A stretch of DNA of 64,000 nt, from the NCBI RefSeq assembly GCF_041080815.1, contig NZ_CP160205.1:3224001-3288000 (forward strand), written 5' to 3'. Of this stretch, positions 54,077 to 61,941 are shown piece after piece. The translations under genes were made by a program, and so were the position numbers. The DNA is from Mucilaginibacter yixingensis (GTDB taxonomy: Bacteria > Bacteroidota > Bacteroidia > Sphingobacteriales > Sphingobacteriaceae). The notes below the pieces were generated by a model. That model was not told the origin of the DNA. It made no database searches and was given only the letters and a program-made list of their open reading frames with translations. The stretch's first letter is position 1, and each line of letters starts with the position of its first letter.

Positions 54077-54823
54077 TTACCATTCCTGCCTTAAACCGTA
54101 TTTGAGGGCATTATTATACTTCTCGATATCAAAACTGTAGTAGATTGGCGGGCGGTGTGAGGTTTTTACGGGCACAATATCCTCTTTCACCAGAATATCA
54201 AATCCGTGCATTTTGCGTTGAAAATTACCGCGATGGAGTTTCTTGCCCAGTATCAGCTCATAGAGTTTTTGTAGCTGAGGCATAGTAAACGCTTTGGGCA
54301 ACAGGTTTAAACCAATGGGGCTATAATGAATATTGCGGCGTAAAGCAGTGAGCGCCGAGTGCAGAATATCCTGGTGATCCATCATCAGATCGGGCAGGTC
54401 ATCAATATCTTTCCATTCGCATTGTTCAGAAATGCGGTCAACCACAGGGATAATTGTGGTATAATCAACCAGGGCGTAATAACCTGTAGAGATGAAACGC
54501 TGTTTCTGCCAAAGATGTTCAGGCCAGTGCGCCAGTTCATGTTCAGAGCGGCCTGTCTGGCCAAACACCCTGAATTGTTCCAGGTAGATATTTGATGCAC
54601 CGGTACGTGCTTTGAGGATACGGTAGGCTGCAGCGTCGAGGTTTTCGTCTTTCTTTACGTACCCTCCCGGCAAGCCCCACTTATCAAAGCCCTTCATTTT
54701 GAGCAATAGCACCTTGAGCGACGACTCGTGAAAACCAAACACAGCGCAATCTATAGAAACATGCGGGAGACATGATCTATAAGCCAGTTCGCTGGCTCGT
54801 TCAAACAGGTCTAAGTGACTCAT
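54077..54823 (-). CDS. Nudix-type transcriptional regulator (NrtR/AraR-like)
   Basis: A 248-residue protein with an N-terminal Nudix domain (about 20-150) and a C-terminal winged helix (about 165-245; MPQLQKLYELILGKKLHRGN, FQRKMHGFDILV). The Nudix box reads GGYVKKDENLDAAAYRILKA and the REUXEE catalytic glutamates are replaced, so it probably binds but does not cleave a ligand, as in NrtR/AraR-type regulators of sugar or NAD metabolism. It precedes the GMC operon on the same strand, with the promoter and palindrome in the 106-base gap. Confidence 0.85.
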   Translation of the reverse strand: MSHLDLFERASELAYRSCLPHVSIDCAVFGFHESSLKVLLLKMKGFDKWGLPGGYVKKDENLDAAAYRILKARTGASNIYLEQFRVFGQTGRSEHELAHWPEHLWQKQRFISTGYYALVDYTTIIPVVDRISEQCEWKDIDDLPDLMMDHQDILHSALTALRRNIHYSPIGLNLLPKAFTMPQLQKLYELILGKKLHRGNFQRKMHGFDILVKEDIVPVKTSHRPPIYYSFDIEKYNNALKYGLRQEW

Positions 54824-55066
54824 GTTGCAAATAAGACGATAATTTTAATATTTACCAATTACCCGATGAAAAGCAATCTTCAATTTAATTGGCAAGATAT
54901 TCACCGCCCGGCCTGCAACAATTAACTGTTAATATACCTGCTTAGTTTGGCCTTCGCCAACCGCTGGCCCAAAACGCTGTTTCTGAATACGATCAAACTC
55001 TTTAACATAACCAGGATGGTTACATTACCAGGGTAATTAACTGGCGGAAGTGCAGGATAGTTTTAA

Positions 55067-55930
55067 TTACAGAAAGCTGATACTTTCCAGGCACTTAACT
55101 TTCTGAAATGGCATAAACCGTGTATCCGGGTTCCATTTATTGCCAACGTATTTAAAACCGGCAGCATTCATAACTTCCGTTACGATAGCCGATTGCCAGC
55201 TTCTGGTAATAAATGGACGGTCGTGATAACTGATTTCTTTATAGGTACTGCCAGTGGTAAGTTCGTCATCTCCGCTTACGGCCACCAGGTCATAATAATG
55301 GTGCAATTGCGTTTCTACATCACATTTCACTGCGCTGAACCAATGGGCATACAGGCCATTATAGCCTTCGTAATCATTCTTTATTTCTTTGACGGAGTAA
55401 TCGATGATAAAGTTAGTGGCATTGCAATTCTCCTCAAAATAAGAAAGTACAGCAATGCCACCCAGGCGTACATTATGCTGAAGAAAAACCGCCAACCGGA
55501 GCAACTCTTTCAAGGTAAGCAGCATGCACATAGAAGCATTTGCACCGCCAATAAACACCAGATCCTGTTGATCAGGGTGCTTATAACTGGCATCAGTACA
55601 GTCGGCCGTACAATAAGCCAATCCGCTTATCGGCGAGAAGTACGCCGAATGGTCCAGACAAGTATACTCATTCCCCGGAAACGCGTTTTTCAGCACCTGG
55701 CTTTCAAAACCATTACCGGCCATGATTTCCATAATTTTCTTACCGGATGCCAGATCATGATCCTGCATCAGTAAAATCAGATCTTCCACTTTTGGATCAG
55801 CCTGATTATAGGTTAGCCGGTATACACTATCGTAATGGGGTTTGGCATTGGCCTGATTACAAATATGGTTTACAATCTGCCGGTCTAATTTTACTTCAGC
55901 TAAAATGAGCTGCCTGATCAGCTCAATCAT
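55067..55930 (-). CDS. Class I SAM-dependent methyltransferase
   Basis: A 287-residue cytosolic protein. The SAM-binding motif I reads KIMEIMAGNGFES (residues 65-77), followed by an acidic/aromatic loop YTCLDHSAYF and motif IV-like DLVFIGGANASM. The rest is a mixed alpha-beta fold with LGGIAVLSYFEEN. No substrate class is recognised. Its ATG overlaps the stop of a 43-codon ORF in ATGA, so the two are translationally coupled; a papain-like gene lies upstream of both. It may modify the small peptide or a small molecule. Confidence 0.7.
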   Translation of the reverse strand: MIELIRQLILAEVKLDRQIVNHICNQANAKPHYDSVYRLTYNQADPKVEDLILLMQDHDLASGKKIMEIMAGNGFESQVLKNAFPGNEYTCLDHSAYFSPISGLAYCTADCTDASYKHPDQQDLVFIGGANASMCMLLTLKELLRLAVFLQHNVRLGGIAVLSYFEENCNATNFIIDYSVKEIKNDYEGYNGLYAHWFSAVKCDVETQLHHYYDLVAVSGDDELTTGSTYKEISYHDRPFITRSWQSAIVTEVMNAAGFKYVGNKWNPDTRFMPFQKVKCLESISFL

Positions 55931-56058
55931 CCGCCCGTTTTTCCGCTTTTAGATGCGCGGCCCACTTGTTTTTTCTTTTTGCGTGGTAAGCGTTTTACGT
56001 CAGCTGATTTTGGGGCCGCTTCGGTTGACACCGTTTCCTGTTCGTTGTTCTTTGTCAT
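55927..56058 (-). CDS. Small basic peptide (43 aa) coupled to the methyltransferase
   Basis: An ATG at 56058 opens a 43-codon frame ending TGA at 55927-55929. The N-terminal half is polar and acidic (MTKNNEQETVSTEAAP). The C-terminal half is very basic, with RLPRKKKK and the end SKSGKTGG. The stop overlaps the methyltransferase start by four bases (ATGA). The split between an acidic leader-like half and a basic core-like half ending in Gly-Gly would suit a modified peptide precursor, but a nucleic-acid-binding tail protein is equally possible. No family is recognised. Coding status rests on coupling and composition. Confidence 0.55.
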   Translation of the reverse strand: MTKNNEQETVSTEAAPKSADVKRLPRKKKKQVGRASKSGKTGG

Positions 56059-56101
56059 TTGTATGGTTTTTAGGTTTAATGAGTTTAATCAGCTAAAAAG
56101 C

Positions 56102-56124
56102 AGATCTATATTGAATATAGATCT
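56102..56124. promoter_or_regulatory. Perfect 23-base palindrome (11-1-11)
   Basis: AGATCTATATT (56102-56112), a central G, and AATATAGATCT (56114-56124). It lies 36 bases past the papain-like stop and 44 bases before the small peptide start. On the minus strand it is followed by GCTTTTTAG. It can be an operator for the peptide/methyltransferase genes or a terminator-like hairpin after the papain-like gene. Confidence 0.55.
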
Positions 56125-56159
56125 TTCGGATTGGATAAGTATCAATCCTGAAATATAAT

Positions 56160-56963
56160 TCAATCGTGTTGTTCGCCCAGTTGTCTTTCCAATGTTTTCT
56201 TTGCTTTTGAAAGAGTCATTAGATCATCTTCAAGGGCGTTGAGACTGAGGCCGAGTGGTGTAACGCCTGCCTTAAAAAAATCTTCGCTCATAACGGCGTA
56301 AAGCACATAGCCGTAAGTTTCCAAAAACTCCCAGGTAAGGCGCTTAACTTTTCCCCAGCTGATAACGTAAATAAAATTTTCGTCATACCCCACAATGTTT
56401 ACTGCGTGGCCCCCAAAAGAACCAACGGCGCGGTCGCCAGTCAGCCCGCCGGGCTTTACGTCCCAGAGTTCCTGCTTGATGATGGTATTGGGCAGTTCCA
56501 TCCCAAGATATGCACCACCAAACGTATACACCGCCGCACGAACCAGCTTCGGGTTCTTCAGATCTACGGTAGTAAAAGCTTTTATTTTATGATCACCGAT
56601 ACCGATTTTACGCCAGTATTTCAAAACATCCTGGTAATACAGACCATCATCATTTTCGTGCGTTTCGGGATTGTAGCCAGATAAAGCTATGTAGACTTCC
56701 ATCACCTCGCGGGTTAATATGATATCCTCATGGGTGGCGTTAGCTGTCCAGCACTCAATCATGTGTCCGGCAGTTGCACAGGTGCAATTGTTAGCCGTCC
56801 AATTGCCCATGCGCCGCCATGGCGTGCGTTTCTTTTTAGAGAAATCTACAGCCGCGGGCACGCCTTCCAGCGTGTTATGATCTATATATTTTTCAAAACT
56901 TAGGTTACGGTTGTCCAGCGGATGCACCAGTCGGCTTCCCCTGAGTGGTTCGGTCATTTCCAT
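56160..56963 (-). CDS. Papain-like (C1) cysteine peptidase-fold protein
   Basis: A 267-residue protein without signal peptide. NNCTCATAGHMIECW (59-73) places C62 where papain has its catalytic Cys, and GGHAVNIVGYDENFIYV places H186 as the catalytic His. The papain Asn of NSWG is replaced: here it reads ISWG (201-204), so activity may be altered or absent. The rest follows a family of bacterial papain-like proteins with TWEFLETYGYVLYAVMS at the end. It is upstream of the small basic peptide and the methyltransferase on the same strand, 101 bases away. It might mature or bind that peptide. Confidence 0.7.
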   Translation of the reverse strand: MEMTEPLRGSRLVHPLDNRNLSFEKYIDHNTLEGVPAAVDFSKKKRTPWRRMGNWTANNCTCATAGHMIECWTANATHEDIILTREVMEVYIALSGYNPETHENDDGLYYQDVLKYWRKIGIGDHKIKAFTTVDLKNPKLVRAAVYTFGGAYLGMELPNTIIKQELWDVKPGGLTGDRAVGSFGGHAVNIVGYDENFIYVISWGKVKRLTWEFLETYGYVLYAVMSEDFFKAGVTPLGLSLNALEDDLMTLSKAKKTLERQLGEQHD

Positions 56964-57033
56964 TTTGCGATTTGCTTCGGGGTTTTAAAATAGCAAAAAA
57001 TAAATCAAAATCTAACCGCATGCATCCTCAATG

Positions 57034-57069
57034 AAACAGAAAAGGCACCTCTCGGCGCCTTTTCTGTTT
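57034..57069. terminator. Strong bidirectional hairpin terminator
   Basis: AAACAGAAAAGGC (57034-57046) pairs perfectly over 13 bases with GCCTTTTCTGTTT (57057-57069), loop of 10. A and T runs in both arms give U-rich ends in either direction. It lies 47 bases downstream of the stop at 57116 and upstream of the papain-like gene. Confidence 0.75.
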
Positions 57070-57115
57070 GCGGGGTATGCTATATTTCAGTACCCCTTAT
57101 TAGTTGGTCTGAGTA

Positions 57116-59812
57116 TTAATCGTCATCGCCATCATCGTCTTTCCCGGCATATTTTTTAGGGTAAGGTTTAGATTTTTTGGCCGAGTACCAGATAATGCGG
57201 TTCATCAAGTCGTCATTACCGCCATCTATATGATCAAATTCAGGGCGAAGTGATTGTTTAGCATAGTACAGATCGTGGCCTTTCAGATCAGAAAGCTTGG
57301 CATTCAGCTCATTAATAGCAATCTGGTTAGGCTGAGCATGGTAAATGGAAAGATCTGCAGTGTTATTAAAACATTTAAACATAGGCAGAGCCGTAGCGTC
57401 AATCGCATTCATCGGCGGGATGCCCAGAATCTGCTCTATGGTACGCACCACGCAGGTTTGATTATAGTTTACATGCACTGTTTGTTTCATGCGGCTGTAA
57501 GGACTAACCACAAAACCGGTAGTACGGTAAGCAGACACATGGTCCCAGCCGGCTTGAGAATCATCTTCGGTCACAAAAACCACTGTATTTTTCCAGAAAC
57601 GGCTTTTAGACAGCGCTTCAATTATACGACCAACCGCCAGGTCATTATCGGCCACCTGCGCACGTGGCGTAGGCGATCCCGGGCGCATGCCTCCTGTATG
57701 GTCATCAGGCAGTGCCATCACCATCAGTTGTGGTAGCTGGTCGCCAGACTGCTTTTCGTAGTTTTTCAGTTCGTCAATAAATTCGGTTGCACGCAGCTGG
57801 TCTGGAATGGTCAGATCATTGCCACATGCAAAGTTAGGCGACATCATTGGCCGCACGCGAGATATAGTAGATGTGTTGGTGAATTTAAACGGCTTTCCGT
57901 TTTGGTAAGCATCATAAACCTTGGCCCAGGTGGTACCCTGCTCATAATGCGGGGTACAGGCCTCGCCATAAATGCGCACGCTTTTGCCATGATCGGCAGC
58001 GTTGTTCCAGATAAAGCCGTTCTGATCATATACCAGCGCATCAGTTTGCACATGCGGATAGCTGCGGAACCAGGCACGCACGTTTTTCTCAACGTAATCG
58101 GTCGCCATAGCCGCATCCGTCCACTGATGGCCTTCAGCAGAGCATTTGCCGGATACATAGTAATTATCCATCAACAGAAAATCGCGCGCTATCTGGTGCT
58201 CGTTCGGGGTCACTTTGCTGCCAAAAATACACAGATCGGCATTACCATCGCCTTCAGGCATATCGCCCAGTATCTGATCGTATGTACGGTTTTCTTTAAT
58301 AATATAGAGCACGTGCTGAAACACAGACGGTTCGCCAATACGTTCTGGGACCGGCTGCGGCGCCACGCCTTTACGCGGCATCAGGCCGGCAATCTCGGCG
58401 CGGAATGCCAGACTCAGCTTTCTCACCTGATCGGTATAGCCTGATAATTCAGCCTCACCAGGTACCTTAATAATAGATAAGGTAGCCAATTGATGGTGCG
58501 AGTTAAAAGCGCCTCCAGGAGTTTTAGGCACATCACGGCCGGTAGTAACCGCCATGCTGTTTACACGTGCGCCCTCTCCTTCCAGGTTGGTTACAAACAA
58601 GGTATTACCATTTTGAGCCAGGCCACAAGGATATGCCTCGGTCGGAATGAAACCTTTAACAGCGCCGCTGGCGCCATTAAGCTGAACCACAGCAATAGCG
58701 TTATCCATGCCATTGGCTACATAAAGCGTGTGGTCATCTGCACTAAGCAACAAGGCATTAGGCGAATCGCCAATCAGACGTTGCTTTTCTTTAAACAGCA
58801 TTACAGGTATGGTTGCCGCAACTTTATTTTGCGCTGCATCAACCACCGTTACATTATCACTATTGCCGTTAGCTATGTAAATAAAGCGACCATCATGACT
58901 GACCACCATATCATTAGGATGCAAGCCTGTTTTAATTTCAGAGATCAGCGCACCGCTTTTTTCATCAAACACGCTAAGGGTACCATTGTTAATGGCCCCG
59001 GTTTTAGGATCGATAAAAGCCTTACCGTAAGGTACGCCCGCAGATTCTGCTTTATCGCCCGCTGCGGGTTGTTTACCCCCCCAGTTACTCACATAAGCTT
59101 TACCGTTTGACACCACCAGGCCATAAGGCGCCACACCAATAGGCTTAGACCATTGGACGTCGTGCGTTTTCAGATTCATTTTTACCAGGCGGTTGTTGCC
59201 GTTCAGCACTACAAAAAGGTAGTTGATGCCGTTTTCCTGGTCTATGGCCAATTCATTAGGCAGGGCCAGTGGCGAATCTCCTTCCGGTTTAAACGGAATG
59301 GCATCAGTCTGTACAAGCTGGTTATCGGCCCAAACTGCTTTCAGTACATAAGATTGATGACTATCGCCATTAGCTGCGCTCCAAAAGATGGACACTTTAC
59401 CATCTTCCTGCAATACCTGGATGCCCGAGTAAGTGCTCATCAATCCACGGTATTTCGGGTCTGATGCGTATCCCCAACGGGCCAGTACTTTCTTGTCCTG
59501 CGGATCTATAACGGCAATACCATAACGGTCTTCCACCGCCAGCAGGTTGCTGCCCGGCATCACTTTCACATCCAGGGTATGATTTTCATCGCCCGTACTA
59601 CCATAACGCACCACATCACCTGCCGGTTGAATAATGCGGTTATAAGGCAGCAGAAAAGGCGCCTGTGTTTGGCGGAGTGTGCTATCGTCATAACCGCTGT
59701 GATTATCTGTTGAATTACCGTTGGTTGATTGTTTACCTGTAAAATTGTGGCATCCTGACGCAACCGCCAGGAGCACTAATGCAGAGGAATACAGAAAATT
59801 ACGTGTCATCAT
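57116..59812 (-). CDS. YncE-type beta-propeller fused to alkaline-phosphatase/phosphoesterase domain, lipoprotein
   Basis: An 898-residue lipoprotein (lipobox VASGC). Residues about 60-450 form a YVTN/YncE beta-propeller (GLHPNDMVVSHDGRFIYIAN, SPNALLLSADDHTLYVANG). Residues about 500-860 are a phosphoesterase-like domain of the phospholipase C/acid phosphatase type: HVLYIIKENRTYDQILGDMP, DNYYVSGKCSAEGHQWTDAA, MVMALPDDHTGGMRPGSP and VFVTEDDSQAGWDHV supply metal-binding Asp, His and Glu. It ends in the acidic tail DDDGDDD. Likely a surface or periplasmic phosphatase; the propeller may place it on cell wall or mineral. A single transcription unit. Confidence 0.88.
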   Translation of the reverse strand: MMTRNFLYSSALVLLAVASGCHNFTGKQSTNGNSTDNHSGYDDSTLRQTQAPFLLPYNRIIQPAGDVVRYGSTGDENHTLDVKVMPGSNLLAVEDRYGIAVIDPQDKKVLARWGYASDPKYRGLMSTYSGIQVLQEDGKVSIFWSAANGDSHQSYVLKAVWADNQLVQTDAIPFKPEGDSPLALPNELAIDQENGINYLFVVLNGNNRLVKMNLKTHDVQWSKPIGVAPYGLVVSNGKAYVSNWGGKQPAAGDKAESAGVPYGKAFIDPKTGAINNGTLSVFDEKSGALISEIKTGLHPNDMVVSHDGRFIYIANGNSDNVTVVDAAQNKVAATIPVMLFKEKQRLIGDSPNALLLSADDHTLYVANGMDNAIAVVQLNGASGAVKGFIPTEAYPCGLAQNGNTLFVTNLEGEGARVNSMAVTTGRDVPKTPGGAFNSHHQLATLSIIKVPGEAELSGYTDQVRKLSLAFRAEIAGLMPRKGVAPQPVPERIGEPSVFQHVLYIIKENRTYDQILGDMPEGDGNADLCIFGSKVTPNEHQIARDFLLMDNYYVSGKCSAEGHQWTDAAMATDYVEKNVRAWFRSYPHVQTDALVYDQNGFIWNNAADHGKSVRIYGEACTPHYEQGTTWAKVYDAYQNGKPFKFTNTSTISRVRPMMSPNFACGNDLTIPDQLRATEFIDELKNYEKQSGDQLPQLMVMALPDDHTGGMRPGSPTPRAQVADNDLAVGRIIEALSKSRFWKNTVVFVTEDDSQAGWDHVSAYRTTGFVVSPYSRMKQTVHVNYNQTCVVRTIEQILGIPPMNAIDATALPMFKCFNNTADLSIYHAQPNQIAINELNAKLSDLKGHDLYYAKQSLRPEFDHIDGGNDDLMNRIIWYSAKKSKPYPKKYAGKDDDGDDD

Positions 59813-59998
59813 GGAGCTGATAAATAAAGGTGTAATGCTACGAATAATCTTGGGCAGGACGATGACATTAATGCATAAGTAATTATAATTTCATATTACA
59901 TTGATATCATCATTATACTATCAGCGGCGATTCGGTCGTTTTCATCCCCGAGAGCAATCAAACCGATCCAACAACCAGCGAGCCGGAAGTTTTTATTG

Positions 59999-60006
59999 TA
60001 CTTTTG
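59999..60006 (+). promoter_or_regulatory. Candidate -7 box for the frameshifted secreted gene
   Basis: TACTTTTG at 59999-60006 fits TAnnTTTG. No good -33 was found 19-21 bases upstream. If used, transcription would begin near 60013, which supports the TTG at 60032 as start and excludes the TTG at 59996. Confidence 0.3.
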
Positions 60007-60031
60007 TGGCTTGTATAACGCCGTTAACCGC

Positions 60032-61007
60032 TTGAAAAAATTACTGATCTTACCGCTCATCATCGCCGTTTGCTGCTGTGGCTTATTTTTAAATGGATAC
60101 GCCCAGGGTGGCCCTGATAATAAAGATACGCTGATTAAAAATGCAATAGCTTTGGACACAACGCATTACAACTCGTTGATGAGACGTTTGGCCGGTAAAA
60201 ACTAGTACATATCCCCTGCCTGGTGCCATTTTGCCGTTTAACCGGGTGGTGGCTTACTATGGCAACATGTATTCTAAAAACATGGGGGTATTGGGCCAAT
60301 ATCCGGCCCCGGTTATGCTGAGTAAGCTGCAATCTGAAGTAAAGCGTTGGGAACAGGCTGATCCGGGCACGCCCGTTATCCCGGCCCTCCACTATATATG
60401 TGTGACAGCCCAGGCTGATGCCGGCCGCAACGGACTGCACAACCTGCGCATGCCTTTTAGCCAGATAGATAGTGTGTTGCGTATGGCAAAAAGAATTAAT
60501 GCTTTGGTGTTTCTGGATATCCAGGTGGGCTTTAGCACCGTACAGACCGAGCTTCCTTTACTGGAAAAATATTTGCGCATGCCAAATGTGCATTTCGGTA
60601 TTGATCCGGAGTTTTCTATGAAGGAAGGCAGCGTACCCGGCAAACGCATTGGTACATTTGACGCGACTGATATTAACTACGTGACCGGTTATTTAGGCGA
60701 TCTGGTCAGAAAATATAACCTGCCGCCAAAAATCTTTGTAGTACATCGGTTCACGCGCCGCATGGTTACCAACTACCAGGCCATACAGCTGCGCAATGAA
60801 GTACAGGTGGTGATGGATATGGATGGCTGGGGTAGTCCGGAAAGCAAGCAAAAAACCTATCAATATTTTATTGCACAGGAGCCGGTTCAGTTTACAGGTT
60901 TTAAGCTTTTTTATAAGAACGACCTTAAAAACGAGCCGCACCGGATGCTGACGCCGGCAGAGGTATTGAGCTTGAAACCAATTCCGGTTTATATTCAATA
61001 CCAGTAA
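60032..61007 (+). pseudogene. Secreted protein of unknown function, frameshifted at an A5 run
   Basis: TTG 60032 opens a signal peptide (KKLLILPLIIAVCCCGLFLNGYAQ) and a frame that stops at TAG 60203-60205. The next frame continues without stop as TSTYPLPGAILPFNRVVAYYGN and onward for about 265 residues. The run AAAAA at 60197-60201 joins them: with four A the reading would be continuous, and total length is 3n+1, so one extra base explains it. The body looks like a TIM-barrel-type fold (ALVFLDIQVGFSTV, VHFGIDPEFSM, KIFVVHRFTRRMV, VQVVMDMDGWG). No function is recognised. Recent mutation or sequence error cannot be told apart. Confidence 0.7.
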
Positions 61008-61022
61008 TTTTTATTTTCGCGT

Positions 61023-61313
61023 ATGTCTATCACTCAAAAACCCACCGTTAGTATTGAATATTGCCCTAAATGTGGCTGGATGCTGCGAGCTGCCTATATG
61101 GCGCAGGAATTGCTGACCACCTTTACGGACGATGTGCATGGCGTATTGTTAAAACCCAGTGAAACCTCTGGCACGTACGTGGTTAGCGTGGATGAACTGG
61201 TGGTGTTTGACCGCCGGGTGGCAGGCCGGTTCCCGGAGATTAAAGAGCTAAAACAACTGGTGCGCGATATCGTCAATCCCGGAAAAAGTCTGGGACATTC
61301 GGATGTAAAATAG
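61023..61313 (+). CDS. SelT/SelW/SelH (Rdx) family thioredoxin-fold protein
   Basis: A 96-residue cytosolic protein. VSIEYCPKCGWMLRAAYMAQELL carries a CPKC redox motif typical of Rdx-family proteins, where selenocysteine can replace the second Cys in other organisms; SETSGTYVVSVDELVVFDR and GRFPEIKELKQLVRDIV match the following strands. It probably acts in thiol redox. It is 15 bases after the frameshifted gene and about 100 bases before msrA, another redox gene. Confidence 0.85.
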   Translation: MSITQKPTVSIEYCPKCGWMLRAAYMAQELLTTFTDDVHGVLLKPSETSGTYVVSVDELVVFDRRVAGRFPEIKELKQLVRDIVNPGKSLGHSDVK

Positions 61314-61415
61314 CCTGAATAGTGTTTGTCCTTGCAGCTACAGGCGCGAGCGACTGACAGAAAGACCGTTTATTGCTGCTGGCACGATTTTGTCATCACC
61401 TTTAAAAACGAATTT

Positions 61416-61904
61416 ATGCAAACTGAAAAAGCAATTTTAGCCGGAGGATGCTTCTGGGGCGTAGAAGAACTGATCCGCCAGCAACCTGGGGTAATCTCTA
61501 CCGTGGTGGGTTATACCGGCGGTGATGTACCAAATGCAACTTACCGTAATCACGGAACGCATGCAGAAGGGATTGCCATAACTTTTGATCCGTCTGTATT
61601 ATCTTATCGTAAGCTGCTGGAGTATTTTTTTCAGATCCATGATCCTACCACACGTAACCGTCAGGGAAATGATATTGGCACCTCATACCGCTCGGCAATC
61701 TTCTATCTGAATGAAGCACAGAAAGATACCGCCATTCAATTGATTACTGAAATGGAAGCTTCGGGCAAATGGCCCGGTAAGATAGTTACAGAAGTAGTAC
61801 CTGCCGGCGATTTCTGGGATGCAGAAGAAGAACACCAGGATTACCTGCAGAAACAACCTTGGGGTTATACCTGCCACTTTGAACGACCAGAATGGACGTT
61901 ATAA
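61416..61904 (+). CDS. msrA: Peptide methionine sulfoxide reductase MsrA
   Basis: A 162-residue enzyme that reduces methionine-S-sulfoxide. ATG 61416 is chosen because it starts just before the catalytic motif [15 protein letters not shown]; an upstream in-frame TTG at 61326 would add an unrelated tail. Further MsrA marks are [44 protein letters not shown] and [19 protein letters not shown]. Length is usual for a compact MsrA without fused MsrB. It follows the SelW-like gene and may form a stress-response pair with it. Confidence 0.95.
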   Translation: MQTEKAILAGGCFWGVEELIRQQPGVISTVVGYTGGDVPNATYRNHGTHAEGIAITFDPSVLSYRKLLEYFFQIHDPTTRNRQGNDIGTSYRSAIFYLNEAQKDTAIQLITEMEASGKWPGKIVTEVVPAGDFWDAEEEHQDYLQKQPWGYTCHFERPEWTL

Positions 61905-61914
61905 GCAATCAAGT

Positions 61915-61941
61915 TGGCGGTTAGCATATCTGCTACCGCCA
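61915..61941. terminator. Hairpin between convergent msrA and monooxygenase genes
   Basis: TGGCGGT (61915-61921) pairs with ACCGCCA (61935-61941), with inner AGC/GCT pairing in the loop. It overlaps the last codons of the minus-strand gene and lies 11 bases after the msrA stop, so it can end both transcripts. No long T run follows. Confidence 0.45.
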
